From: Steinernema hermaphroditum
Lineage: Eukaryota > Nematoda > Chromadorea > Rhabditida > Steinernematidae
Assembly: GCA_030435675.1 (NCBI GenBank)
Contig: CM059625.1
Coordinates: 4,464,001 to 4,528,000, forward strand
Reading direction: 5' to 3'
DNA: 64,000 nt
The position numbers and the translations under genes are program-made. The notes under the pieces were generated by a model that searched no databases, was not told the DNA's origin, and saw only the letters and a program-made list of their open reading frames with translations. Of the stretch, positions 47,928 to 60,379 are shown piece after piece. Every line of letters starts with the position of its first letter. Position 1 is the stretch's first letter.

Positions 47928-50340
47928 ATGACACACTGTGAGGTATCGAATATGCTGCTTCCGATCGTTCAAATCGACAGTCACCTCACGCACACAGCGC
48001 AGATTCATCGGCGACTGATGAGCTGGCGCCAACTCTCTTTGGATCGGCCGATTTCAAAAGAACGCTGCACTTTTGTCGGCACGACCGACGTCTACATCAC
48101 TCGCGAATTGCAGTATGTGCTGTTCCGCTTCTGCTCTTTTGATCATTATGACCATTTTGTTGTATTTTGGAAAATGGCATTGTTCTTTCGATTGGCGTTA
48201 CCATATAGATATTTTCAGATGTCAGAGATCAGCAAACTCAGTGATTTGATTCTACGCGATCTCACCATTTGCCATCACGCTGACATCCTTATCCTTTAAT
48301 GAAGTACGTAGAGGAAACAAAAACGCTTCATAATCGGTTATCGAACCGACTGGTTGACTTGTCGACAGACGTTAACCAGTTCCGTCTAATGGTCAAGTCT
48401 TGGGTGGCGAGGCTTCCTGAAAATTTCGTTGTGGTGCGTGGAGGCTTCTTCGACCAAGAAGCCTCTATTCTGGCGCTGAAGAACAAGATCCCACAGGAGG
48501 AGTATGTAAGAGTTCTGTCGATTTTTGGGATCTGGCATGTACGTTAACAATGCGTTAACTTATCGTACCGTTTCTCGTTTAGGAGCTGCAAACAGAGACC
48601 ACACCGGCCATCGACAGAGTTGTGCAGCTACTGACCCGCGAACAGGTACAACGAAACTTAGGAAGCCAGATCTAGCTAATGGTTATAGGCACGTCCGGCA
48701 AACGGCGACGAGCGCCAACGGCCAGACGGCCCGGTCACGCGTGCCGCGATCGCTCTCGCGGAAGGCCCTACGACAATCTCGCATCACAGAACACAAATAC
48801 GCTATTTGTTATGTGCGCTCGCAAATTGCGCAGAAGGCGCCTACAAGGAGCCCTTTGAAAAGTAAGTTATGTCAGCAATGCAACACTCGTGGGAAAACGG
48901 TTTTGACGAATGAAGGTTAAGCAGTTTGCGATGTGCGCAAAACATACAGCACACAACGATATTGTGAGGAGAAGCATCTTTCTACCGTTAATAGTTCACC
49001 TCAACGATTGGCAGCAATGCTCTTGCTCAATGCTGGCAGTCATTTTGATCACTCTCATACGAACAGATCAACACACACAAACCTATGGACTAATCGGTTA
49101 TACATTTTTATGTATAAACGCGGCTGCGCACGAATTCGCACGCTTTAGGTACTGTGGGCGGTAGTAGCTGCGGGGTGCTCGTGCAAATGGCTGAAGTTGG
49201 CCAAAAACTGTAAACATACGAAAGACTTAGCGGTCTGTCGGATGGAGACACCATAGCCCTGCGAGCAGCAAGACTGGCTCTCATAAAATATGATAAAAAA
49301 TCACTCTACAACTGTGAACAAACGATAAGCCTAGCATCCTCAGAGACATAACGGGAGTAGAGAGGTAGGATCTCAACTGCCTGTAAGAATTCCATCGGTT
49401 CCGGCGTGGTTTACCATTATGTTGGATGATCTTCAAACTGGTGAAGACCGCTTTCCGCAAAATGTTTCGCAGTTACGAGATCTGGTAAAAGTTCCCGGGT
49501 GGCTATCATTTTTGGGCGCACTGCACATAGGGGATGAGGTTTAGATTTAATTTGAATTGAAGGCGTACCAAGACAAGAAATCTTCGAATTTTTACTGGTT
49601 ACTGGAATGCTTACTATCATTTATCGACCAAGAGCTATAACTGAGTCCTCAGCCGGATCGTTTGTGATTCTGCGTATTTGATTTCAGTAGGAACCACAGA
49701 GTATTTACGAGTATTCTCATTGCTTGGTTGTTCATATTGTATGTTTGTACAAAAGATCTCACGAAATTTTGTTGAAACGACATCATTGTTCTTATCAAAG
49801 GCAAAAGGATTGCCGAATTTGATTATATCCTTGTTTCCTTATGCAACTTATCTTTACCATTACAGGATGTGGGATGTGCTTCAACTCTTTCGAGCATCTC
49901 GGCATGGCCTCGACGCCTGCATTGCTCCCCTTCTGAAAAGCCGATGGGCCGGAGGTTTTAAGATTGTGGCAAAGCACACGGAAGACTTTGCTGGTTATCG
50001 CCGAACTTTCGACGTTCTCATTCGCTATGTTGGACTTCGTGGAGTACGTCAACATCAATTTCCATTGGCTGAACCGTCCGACTACATCGCCTATGAAGGC
50101 GAGATGAACAAGGAGGCATTTTCAGACCTGATTCTCTGGTCCATGGAAAGCGACGGCCTGCTGAACGCGGTAGCGAAGATCTGGAGCCGCCTGACCATGG
50201 ATCAGCGGTCTCAATTCATGGATAGCTTCTACGCTATCAGCCTTACTGCCACGGATAGACAAAATATCCGTGAGCAAATGGTCGTCATGGAGGAGAAAGC
50301 CATGGAATCTCTAGAAGGTCACCGTGTCTTACAGATCTGA
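47928..50340 (+). CDS. Orphan protein, six exons, 372 residues
   Basis: Exons 47928-48112, 48219-48240, 48305-48505, 48583-48645, 48689-48861 and 49866-50340 close in all phases. The start ATG lies 13 bases after a TTATTAGTTCAG acceptor, which suits trans-splicing. The weak point is the 22-base second exon and its AATGAAG acceptor; the ATG at 48299 could instead start a shorter form. The intron 48862-49865 is about 1 kb. The protein is soluble and mostly helical: an N-terminal helical part (VQIDSHLTHTAQIHRRLM, YVEETKTLHNRLSNRLVDL), a polar linker ARPANGDERQRPDGPV, and a C-terminal domain containing MWDVLQLFRASRHGLDACI, LLKSRWAGGFKIVAKHTEDF and FSDLILWSMESDGLLNAVA. I do not recognise the family and see no signal peptide or membrane segment. 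Confidence 0.65.
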
Positions 50341-53300
50341 GACATTGTTTAGAATGTCGTTCTCGCTGTAATTTTATGGATACTTATTGTAGAGTAAATA
50401 ACCATGATTAGAATTGCCGGGTCATTGATGAGAACTCAGTTCCCGATGAAGTATAATGTCCGGAAACGTTTGGTTTATCCTAGCAACAGCCGGATGGGGA
50501 TAATGGTCCGGGAAGGACTTGGTGCCGAGGTTACTTTGCTTAGAATTCGCTAGCTCCAGGATCTGTCATCTATAAACCACCGACAGGCTGAGATCGCCAT
50601 CTACTTTGCTTACTCCGAATGGTGGTTGCTGAGTCCAGTTCATCAAGTTCTCCATTTCATCGTCCAATTCTGTGGCCGAGTCGTCTGACAGGAAACATTG
50701 CCTAGAATTTACCACATATGCTGTAGCCTTTTAGTTCCGGGTCTCACAGATCGGAGCACTTGTAAAACTTGAGGAGGACTAGAAATGGTTCGGCGGAAGC
50801 TCATGCTTACGATCAGTCTTAAAGAAGCTGAAGTGTTAGTGTTTCTGTCGTAGGACGTTGATGTGTCCTATTAGATGCCGCGGTCACGACGGAAAAACGA
50901 GGCCCAATGGTTGAGCGCAGTGGTGTAGCAGTGTGCGGTAGCCGATTCCTTACGTATAGAAATCAGTTGGTAACCAGACGTAACAATCTAAATGTCCCAG
51001 TTTAGCGTCACGCTTAGTCTTATGTCTAGACATCTAAGGTTGCAGGCAAGCGAAACGGGGCTCTAATAGTGAATAACGGCCAAAACTATGAGGACTGCAG
51101 GGCTCGTTCTTCAGGATCGCTTAAGATCAGTAGGCATGACACCAAGATAGAGCTTAAGCCATGCTTGGATGTTAGCCCATGCCTGGAATTATAACGATTC
51201 GGTCAAATAATCGAACTGCTGTATGCGTTCTAGCTACCTAAGATGATTAATAAAATCGGCGTTTCTGCCTTTTTACATTATACCGACGCCATATTCAGCC
51301 CAGAGCCAAGGTACCGCACTCGGTCATACGCAACAAGAGCCAATCAATAAACTTCAAACAGTACATTGTTTACAGGAAACGGTCATCGATCTTTCCATTG
51401 GAAGATATGCTTTGAACAGGTCATCATTCCACGATAGGGCCATCCTTGCTAAGGTATCCTTTTCCCGACAAACAACGGTCATTGCTAAAATGAAAGCATA
51501 AACGTAATAGACCCGTTAATTAAACGTTGGTATCACAAGGCCAGAGTCGTCCTCTCGCCCTCTGAGGATTACCCCAAGACTCAATAGTTCACTGGACATA
51601 TGAAAAATTTGATTCTATAAATTTATGTGCTCTTGCGTGAGCACGGAACTCTTAATTTATGACGCGATCTAGCATCTAGACACTCTTCCAATCAAGCGCT
51701 CTCATTTTCGAAATCGATTCGTGATGAAACTCATATGACAAAGATATGGACTACAAGTTTCTAGTAATATCGATGCTCTCTTCGATTCTTGCTTTGGTGA
51801 GCCTTGTTCATTAGTATTTTTGATAACTTCAATTATGTCGAGTATGTAAAAAGTGCACTTTGTTACAAAGAACGACGATACTCCATAATTAGTTAAAAGA
51901 CGAAGTATGTTCATTGAAAAATCACGCACGGTGTCACGGCATTGCTACGCTATGTAGAACTGTATGTATAACGGGAGTCTCGGCTCGAAAGAAAGCGAGG
52001 TTCACTGTATCTTTTAACATTCACATCCAGAGATGGTCCAATAAACAAAAGACAGAAAGATATAGCCTTTCTGGAGAGTGTTTTCGAAAAATAATGCATA
52101 TCAAACACTATTATTATCGACGCTCAAAAGGCTGAATTATTACTGAAAAGGACCAATAAGCGAGAAGCGTCTCTTTTATCTTCGAGCTGACGCTCCCCCT
52201 ACGGTTAATGACAGGGTCATTGAAAGACGTACCGTGATGACAGTAATCTTAAAGTAGGGAACCAAAACTTACCTCCACAGACACTCTTTCCACGAACAAA
52301 GAATTTGTATTCTCAAGCAATAACAGTTTTCCTATTCCGCTGTTATTACTAGAGAATACCTATCCCTTGTCCGCTTGTCGTCGGCTACCGTAATCCTACA
52401 AAGCGCGTCAACACTAAACAGAGGTTTATGCGCGAAATCTTAGCGCGCGCGCCCAGGCGGCGATGCTGAAAGCGCGCAAGCACAGAAGATGATACCATAA
52501 ATGATCGTTGAAACGAATTTTAATGAGAATGAAGAGCAATATGGATTTGACCACCGCCATCGTGAGCAGTCGGACCGGCGCGGCCACCATATTGGAAGAT
52601 AGTGGGCGTGGCGACGACCTAATTAGCTGAGGGGCCGCAGGCAAGCAGATGGCGACGAAATGCTCGTAATTACCGGAGTGCGTGGAGAAGAAAGAAACGC
52701 GAATCGCGTGGATGCGCGCGCACACACACACGCTTCCGAATAAATGCCAGAGGCTGTTTGGTAATGTGCTCTTTTAAAAGAAATGAATTTTCGCTATCAA
52801 CAATAGTGCTAAACATGGGGAAAGGAACTTCATTCTTACTTTTTTTCTGCACAAAACTGAGTCCATTTAGGTGATCAGTGTTGTCTGTACTTTATGAGCA
52901 AAAAAGCAAAAGATGGTGCCCGATCACCTGATCCGAAACCACTGAATAAACGACCCATATCATGAATTCGACCGTCACTTAACTAGAGCCAAACTCAAGC
53001 TGATATAAACTTTGAACAAAGCCGAAAATCGCCAATTATTCAAATGATGCCACGACACAGTCTATGCAGATATATGTGGTCATTGACTGTAGTCACGGTC
53101 GCTAAGCGTAAAGGGGTAATGAAAGCAGGCAAAACAGATATCTGCAAACTCCGATCACTGTGTGGGAGGTCCTAAAATCTAAATTAAATTGGACAAAATC
53201 CGAGAACATCAAAGTGAAAAGGAAGTGGAATAAAGGCTGGTCGCCAGTTCCATCCGAATCCGCTCGAAAAATAGAGTCCCCTTGGGTTCCAAGTGAGATT

Positions 53301-53870
53301 TCGCGCGAACACCTCGGTGCAATTCAATTACACATTTACTCTGGGTTCGTTCGGCTGTTTGAGGAGAGATTCAGCGGAGTGTCCACTTAGGTTTCCACTG
53401 TTTCAATGGCTTATACATGCAAGGCGATTTCGATGAAGACTTTTGGTCTTCTGAGGTGCCAGGCACACTTTCTGGGAAAGTATCCAAAAGGAAGGATGCT
53501 TTTTGTAGGCATTTCATGAACAATTACCAAAAGAAACCACTCTCAAATTCAAGTATGACGAGTACCTTGAAAACGAAAAAACCTGGCCGATGATCCAAAT
53601 TGAGATCCGAAGAGGAGTTCATCAATATTTCTGTGAGCAGATGAAAAAGCCGCAACGGTGGCCATATGCAGTCTGTCAGTCGCCTCATCGAAAGCCGTCT
53701 CATTGGGACAGCGTCATTTAATGATTGCAGCAGGGCACGAAACGTCATCTGACGGTCGCAAATAAAGATGCATTCCAGTGCCAATTTTCAATTAGAACGC
53801 CGTCGACGTAACCCCACGGGCCACCTAATCGCCGGCCACCGTCCCCAGCCGGGCCGTCGCGCGCACTTAC
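50341..53870. other. No supported gene
   Basis: Only short frames. A G+C-rich island at 52420-52740 with TAATTAG and GTGGGCGTGGC motifs could be regulatory; the 101-codon frame across it (52731-52426, -) is not convincing. Confidence 0.4.
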
Positions 53871-53931
53871 CGGTTGCGTCCAGTCGTCGAAAGAGAATGT
53901 CCGGCCCTCCGAATGTTGTACGAATGGTCAT
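53871..53931 (-). CDS. Possible lone first coding exon
   Basis: An ATG at 53931 opens a 61-base frame, MTIRTTFGGPDILFRRLDAT, ending at a strong GTAAGTGCG donor (phase 1). The G+C-rich sequence upstream (53940-54160) resembles a promoter. I could not find a matching next exon downstream to 53000, so the gene would have a long first intron or the exon may be spurious. No family is recognised. Confidence 0.3.
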
Positions 53932-55103
53932 TTTCACGGCGCCGTCGCGAGCGAGCGTGCAAAACGACAATTACGAACACATTCGTTGTCCTTTTCCAGA
54001 CTCTTCTGCTGAAAAGGGCGACGGAGAGGAAGGAGAAGATGGCAGACCAGAACGTCTTTTTGACGAGGTGTTGATGAGCTCTAAAATGGATCGAGTGAGT
54101 GGGGCGACTCCACTTGCGAACGCAGCACTTCCAAACGATTTCCGACTATGTAAGTTGCCCAATGTTCAGTTAACTTCGCGACTTCCTGGTTCCGTATCAT
54201 CACAAGTCAGGAAAGCAAAGTGAAAACCTTGAAAGAGCGCCTTTCGGTTTTTCAACCATACAATTAGTTGCAACATTTCGTGTTCCAGGAAGTAAAACAC
54301 TTCGGGCGAATAATTGAGGGTGTCTCCACGGTCAAAAATCACTGTCCACTTTTAGAACATGTATACACTGCGCCTGGAATGATGTGCTGGTTGAAAGTAG
54401 AGTATTGTGACCAAGTTCTTTCAGTTTAGAGTCAGAACGAGATAATTTTGACCATGTGTTGATTATTAACCATCTCTTAGAGCTGTACACTGCGTTCTGC
54501 TTTTCTATGTTCAATGTTCACGTCGGCTTCAGTTTGTTTACGGTTAGGCTAAGGTTGATTACAGTCCGTGGTCTGAAATGGCTCAAAATATAGTTCCCAG
54601 ATAAGAGTACGGGACGGGCCTACCCCTTATAGACACATGATTCTCGCTGAGAACGCTGCAAACTGTTCGTGATTACATACTTCGGCTTATAACTTCCATG
54701 GAATAGACCTAAAAAGATGGTAACCATTGCCAGCTATAAAACTATAGTCCCTCCGCATATCTAATTAATTGACCATGACAATAATTATCTTGTGACTCAA
54801 CTCGAAGGTTCTCATCTGCTCGAATCGATAACCGAACTCCAGCAAGTAATTACAAGGGTCGTGCGCGGCCCCACACATCGCAATTTCCTCTGATTTCTGG
54901 CAACCGTTAATGCTATAACATAGCGCTCCTTGTCGTTTCCTACCGTATGTCGACGCATCACATCGAACGTTTCGCTATGCGGAGAAGCACACAGCGGCCA
55001 ATTTTCGTGGCCCTCATCGACGCCGCCAGCTCATGCCTAATCAAGTTCGAACGCGAGGGGATCCGCAACAATATTGTGCCGAGGAGGCGATTGCATTGAA
55101 TGC

Positions 55104-55128
55104 AGATTAGATTTGCTAATCTCATTAG
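55104..55128. promoter_or_regulatory. Inverted TAATC site pair
   Basis: AGATTAG at 55104-55110 and CTAATCT at 55116-55122 form an exact 7-base inverted pair, followed at once by CATTAG. TAATC is the core recognised by K50 homeodomains of the OTX/Pitx type, and the surrounding 300 bases are G+C-rich. Binding is inference. Confidence 0.25.
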
Positions 55129-56034
55129 TTATGTCGTGTTCGTGAGAGGGATTAACGCTGCTTTTGGGCGCGCGCCCAGCAGGCAAAGTGGGAAGACAAT
55201 GTTGCCAGGCACGTCTTTCATCAGCACGCAGATGTAGTTATTAAATCATAACGGTTCATTTTGTAATAGTACACACACAGTTGCGTTCTCAACTGTGAAG
55301 GGCGACCGAGAAAGAAGAAAAGGGATGCGTAACAATAAGACTTGTTCTAAAAGTGCTTTGTAGGTGCATCCATTGCTCGGGTGTAATGAAGTGTAGCAGG
55401 CCAAAGGTTACAGAATCGACGGGGAAGATACTTTATGGAGTTAATTTTCTATTAACCAGCATACACTTTCCATCCATTATTCAACGGTGTGACGATGTAA
55501 TAATAAAAAGGTCCAGTTGTATTCTACGAATCTATCTTGAATATATCCGTTCTGAAGCAGATATTACAGTTAAGTTGTATTTCTTATTTATCTAAGAATC
55601 CTAAACCAAAGTTTCCTCATCGTAAAGTTGTGAACAATCTCTAAAAAACCAGCTCGTTGACAAGACTCTCTGGGTCTGTGTTAGCAGCTACCCGTTCTCT
55701 CACTTAGGTGTGATTGTATGAACTATGAACCTGAGGAAGCACGATTCTAGTAGGCTTAGCGGCGAAGTTGTACCTCTGCTCACGCATTGCCATTTGTTGA
55801 ATTGCTACCACCATCCTGCGATCGTAGTCTCAAACTGTGTCGCTTTATCTCTTGGACGCCTGGATATAAAATATGTTTGCCTTGTAACGAGCTGGAAGTT
55901 GACAAAGCATTCTTCGGCCGCAAAAAACGGCGTCTTGGTGAGCCTCTTCAGTTTCATTTGAATACCTCTGATCTTGGAAGTCTTTCATTTAAGTTCCCAG
56001 TGATCATCCGAGCCACTCGTTCTCTCTGAGGCTC

Positions 56035-56170
56035 GCTCAATGTGTTGACTGAGCGGTCGTTCTTGGCCATCCTTACTGGCACGGTCATCGCCCCGGTTAG
56101 AACACCTTATACCGCGGTCCCAATGTCGGGTCAACCACCCACGCCGCCGCGAGCTAGAGCGCCGCTTCAA
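56035..56170 (-). repeat. R2 fragment, reversed
   Basis: On the minus strand it reads AACCGGGGCGATGACCGTGC and CCAAGAACGACCGCTCA, matching the 3' part of R2 copy 1 (15245-15300). Confidence 0.45.
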
Positions 56171-56278
56171 AATCTTCACTACTAACTTCTCCGACTACAG
56201 TTTACCCACATCGCTACGTCTCCTGTGTTCCAACACCTGCGCCTTTACCGAAATCATCCCTTTGCCCATCCACCCATT

Positions 56279-56520
56279 CAAAGGCCCTACTTCTTTCTTG
56301 CTTTTCAATTAAGGCATCGAGAACACAAGGTGCTATTTTCAGACGTTACTCTGTAGAAGACATTAGTGGTTAGATTTGCAGAGTGTCCGTAGTCTGTAGG
56401 GAGTATTACCGTGCTGTGTGGCTCGGACGACGATTATAATTTATCATTTGAGTTCGAGTTTCCATTACTTCTACATCTAAGGTCGAATTGTGAAGAAATT
56501 AAGTACAATTATGGGTAGTA
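56279..56520 (+). pseudogene. Inverted partial copy of the 57-kb secreted-protein gene
   Basis: It matches the minus strand of 57260-57040 from CCCTACTTCTTTCTTGC to GTACAATTATGG at roughly 95% identity, including the presumed intron, so it is a genomic inverted duplication and not a processed copy. A CTAAGG change and a small insertion in the tail break the frame. Confidence 0.6.
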
Positions 56521-56923
56521 TAAGTACCCTATACAAACTAGAAGAATATCATTACCGACTTTTGAGGCCCCCTCTCAAGACATGCCATGGCAGATAGCAT
56601 TCAGTACTCGCTGTGAACTTTGTTTACAGCTCCACACAACTCTCATCTACGGTCAAACAATCATCAATACGTTCATCTTACCGCCACAAATTAGTTCCCC
56701 AGTCCTGTTTTGTAAGGTGCCTTTTTTAGTCACATCAATCTCTTGGCTCATGACACACATTTGTTTTCATATTTCCGCTTCCATAAACGCTTAATCGACG
56801 TCCAAGTAAGTAAATCGGGAACTCACGGTAGTGAAAAGCTACAAGATGTGAGTGCGATTCACCTAACGAAAAAGAGAAATTTCACATAATTGATGTCGGG
56901 TATTTACACCAATTCGTTTCATA

Positions 56924-57745
56924 TTACGTTAAGTACAGATTGATAATTGAGCTGGTTCCGTTGTGATTCATAAAGAATTCTGAGTCGTATGCGTGCATAT
57001 TTGGGTAACCAGAAGTGAAGACCGGACCCATAATTGTACTTTCTTCACAATTCAACCCTAGATGTAGAAGTACTGGAAACTCGAACTCAAATGATAAATT
57101 ATAATCGTCGTCCGAGCCAAACAGCACAGTCATACTTCCTACAGACTACGGACACTCTGCAAATCTAACCACTAATGTCTTCTACAGAGTAACGTCTGAA
57201 AATAGCACCTTGTGTTCTCGATGCCTTAATTGAAAAGCAAGAAAGAAGTAGGACCTTTCGTCGAAATCCGGTTTGGGAAGGTGAAAATCGCGGACAAGTG
57301 TCCTTGAACTTGTAAGTAAACGTAGTTCTTCTGCACTCGCTTTCAATGACCACTTTACAGTAAATCCCACTTAGCGTTCGTTCCGTAATTTTTCCTAGAT
57401 TGGCGCGTGCTGTTGCATTACGATGGTGGAAATGTCGACTAATTCAATTAGCATCGCGTTCTGATCAACAGCGGACGGTTGTAGTACGGCTGCGAATCGA
57501 TACGGTTCCATCTTTTGGTCGGTGCGATGGTGCTGGCCGGAGACTAAATCGTTGCAATGACGAGGATCTGTGTTGATATACACATCTCCAGGCAAATTTA
57601 GACAGAGCGGCCAAGCAGGTCGAGGAACAATCTGAGATCCACATGCACAGTGTACAATAGCACAAACCGACCAACTTCTTGTCGAATAGAGCCAGAAGAC
57701 AGTAACAAATATCTGTACTAAAAAGGCCAAAGTTGGGGCTTTCAT
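56924..57745 (-). CDS. Secreted protein, weakly CUB-like (tentative model)
   Basis: The proposed exons 57745-57422, 57352-57209 and 57145-56924 join in phase 0 to about 229 residues. The start gives a clear signal peptide (MKAPTLAFLVQIFVTVFWLY), then a cysteine-bearing segment (CAIVHCACGSQIVPRPAWPL). The last exon has LTVLF-type strands, FEFEFPVLLHLGLNC and PVFTSGYPNMHAYDS, the latter resembling the SPNYPxxY start of CUB or nematode CUB-like domains. Both acceptors (TGTAAAG, CCGTAG) are imperfect, so the joins are uncertain. In worms CUB-like secreted proteins are commonly pathogen-responsive; that role here is inference. Confidence 0.35.
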
Positions 57746-59212
57746 GAGCTGGTTCAGAGAAGTGTAGTTCTGTGAACATGTGTGTTCATTTTAATGCTGC
57801 GACGGTTTCAAATTGTGCAAGATAAAGCGTGCTGTGGCGGTTAAAGCTGAGGACTATCTCCCCACTGTTCACAAGTGAACTATAGCCTGCCGTTCTGATG
57901 TTTGAATTGGGTCGACGCTAGAAGAGATGAAACCACAAAAGCCACTCAAATCAACCGTAACAAGTAATGGAATAACCGTCATGGCCGATGATTAAGCAGT
58001 TCCATCGAATTATATGTTACCCTCTATCGGACCAGTTTTGAGAAGGACTGAAACTGCTTTGGACTAGTGAAACACGCCAAGGTATGTGATATGCCCAAAC
58101 ATTCACTGGATCGCCAATCGTAGTCTTTGTCCGCGAGCAGTTTGGTCTCGCTATCTTCCGTTTTCTGCAATGCCAACCGAATTCACCATCTGTCACCAGT
58201 CTTGTCATAAATCCTTTTTCAACGACGCCCAAAATTTATTGAACATGCCCCGTAGTGCTAATAGTTTGACCTTCTCCATTCACTCTCGGCGAGCGTCATT
58301 CCAATGCAATGCACTGTACGCTTCATCAGATGCTAAAGTGCACATTGGATGGAAATCAACCTTGTGTGTGCACGTAGTAAACGTTCTTCTGAATCGAGGC
58401 ATTACAACGGCGCAAAACATGACGCAAATGAGTGATCAATTCAATTCAGTCGGTCCCTCCCCGTCTCGGCAGGTTACGCCGGGGGTTCTTAGGTTCGCCT
58501 CTCCACTCAAACGCGTTCTTCTCCGCGGCTTCCACCGTTAGCGGTTTCTGTTCCGATCACATGAGCCGTGCCTTCTGCTCCCCGCCTTGTTTATTCCTTT
58601 GTTTCACTGCCTTCATAAGGCAGAGACTAAAGTGGGCGGTTTGCTTTTAACATTTCGATCGCGAGAGCGATTGCCATATTTTCCCTTTTTTTCTAATCGA
58701 AAGACCAAAGCTGACGGTGTTGAAAACGATCAACGAGATAGTCGAATAGCGCTCGATGCTTCACTATTCTCTTCATTTCGTTTATCGTTCTGTATTTTTG
58801 TTTCACAAACCAGTTTCTATCTTATGGTTTTGTCCGCCTTGGATATAAAGCTTACATTTGCGATCATGCCTTCTTCCACACACCATCATACCATCAGACG
58901 AAGCGATCATCGCTCGTATTATTGTTCTGTCGTGCGCCTCCCCCGCAGGCGCAAATAAAAACACTTTTGCACGCACACGTCCGTTCGCCGACCTCGAGGG
59001 AGATGCTTATGCAAGCACTCACGGGTGCACATTTCCATTTCCGCTAAGTGCGTTAACCCAAATAAACGCCGCGTAATAAAATATGTTTGAAAACGTGTTT
59101 TGCCGCGCCCGCCAACTTTGGTGGGCGTGCGCGTTTGCAGCAGACGTACCAAAAAAAAACGTTTCGTTTAGGCTGCCGTTTATTCATTTCCATCCAGCCT
59201 AGGATCGTCCTC
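57746..59212. other. No supported gene
   Basis: Frames at 58086-58541 (+) and 58587-58958 (+) are unrecognised and without splice support. The final 200 bases are the presumed promoter of the gene at 59213. Confidence 0.4.
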
Positions 59213-59639
59213 ATGATGCACGTCGCCTTCGCCGTACTACTTGTCGCCAGTTTGATGATAGCGTCAGTGCATTCGGGAGCTGTTGGAAGTAGGCGATCAT
59301 CGATGATCGTTCGACGATGAGTCCAATTCGTTTAGAATGCCGAACTGAGTGCGTTGAGCTGAACAAATACAAAATTGTTCGAGTGCACTTGGAGGAGAAG
59401 CTTGTCCACGCCGGCGTATGTAGAAACGTTTCTAACGTCGACAAGCCCATGGCCCACGTGTTCCCGTTCGTGTGCGACAGAGATGTTGGAAAGTGGACCA
59501 CCGACGAACACGTAAGAGGGCTCGTTTCCGACGTTTCACTGACAGTCACTTACAGGACGAGGAAGGAATCGTCGAGTTCCCCAGGTTCTGCCCTGAAACG
59601 AAGATGGTGGAAGCCGAAATGATCGATAGCTGCCCATGA
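59213..59639 (+). CDS. Small six-cysteine secreted protein
   Basis: Exons 59213-59288, 59336-59511 and 59556-59639 (introns of 47 and 44 bases) close in frame to 111 residues. The start is a double ATG followed by a signal peptide, MMHVAFAVLLVASLMIASVH. The mature part of about 88 residues carries six cysteines in the order CRTEC...VCRN...VCDRD...RFCPE...SCP. This could form three disulphides and a compact extracellular domain. I do not recognise the family. The complete splice closure makes the gene itself credible. Its neighbours on both sides are other putative secreted proteins. Confidence 0.78.
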
Positions 59640-60379
59640 ACGCTACAGGCTATAGACAAGTGACATCGTAATGATCTGTAAATACACTGCAATCGCTATT
59701 CGATAGTAAATAACATTCACGCGAAGATGTATACCATTATCAATGTCTTACTCTTGCATTCATATATTTACCTGTTTTCATGGCGAACCAAATGAATGAA
59801 AGCTAAGCAGCAGCTCAAGAGACTGCCTGAAATCACCTTCTTAGTTCTAACACCATAAATACCAGTTGATACGATCGTATCCAAATGACAATAGACACAT
59901 TTTTGAAAATTTTTTATTCGTTATTTCATTTCATCTACACGATACAGGACAAAATTTAAATACTATTCGAACCAAGAGTATATGTTTAGAGAATGCAAGC
60001 CGATTCCTCGTAAAGTACATATATTTTGAGTTATATTTCACAGAACTGGCATGAGGGTGGATCCCACACAGGCGATTGAGATCCTACCACTACGTCTCTG
60101 GTGATGATAGGCCTTGCGTGTGATCATTTGTTGGCTCGGTGTCTCCAAGGCCTTTCGTGTGTTAGCATCCTCGCTGCTAGGTAACAGTAATAACATTGAT
60201 AGCTGCTCTGCGTATACAATATCTAAAAGAGCTCGGTTATACAATTCCGAAATAATGGATAAATGCGAAAAAAAACTACAATGCAAAACATCATGTTACA
60301 ATAGCTCTTCCTCAGTAATACCTGTGGTTTTTCATAAACTACGATATCGACGAAAAACACATTTATATCGAAGAAGACG
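59640..60379. other. Intergenic, nothing seen
   Basis: A+T-rich stretch between the six-cysteine gene and the possible minus-strand gene. No supported features. Confidence 0.5.

Larger units (their letters stand above)
53972..56278. other. No supported gene
   Basis: Holds a homeodomain-like inverted site pair at 55104-55122 and a reversed R2 fragment at 56035-56170. Open frames are short and unsupported. Confidence 0.4.

Noticed and set aside
49386..49490. Possible exon encoding VPAWFTIMLDDLQTGEDRF
   Set aside because: Its phase does not fit the flanking exons of the orphan gene, which join directly from 48861 to 49866; left as intron sequence.
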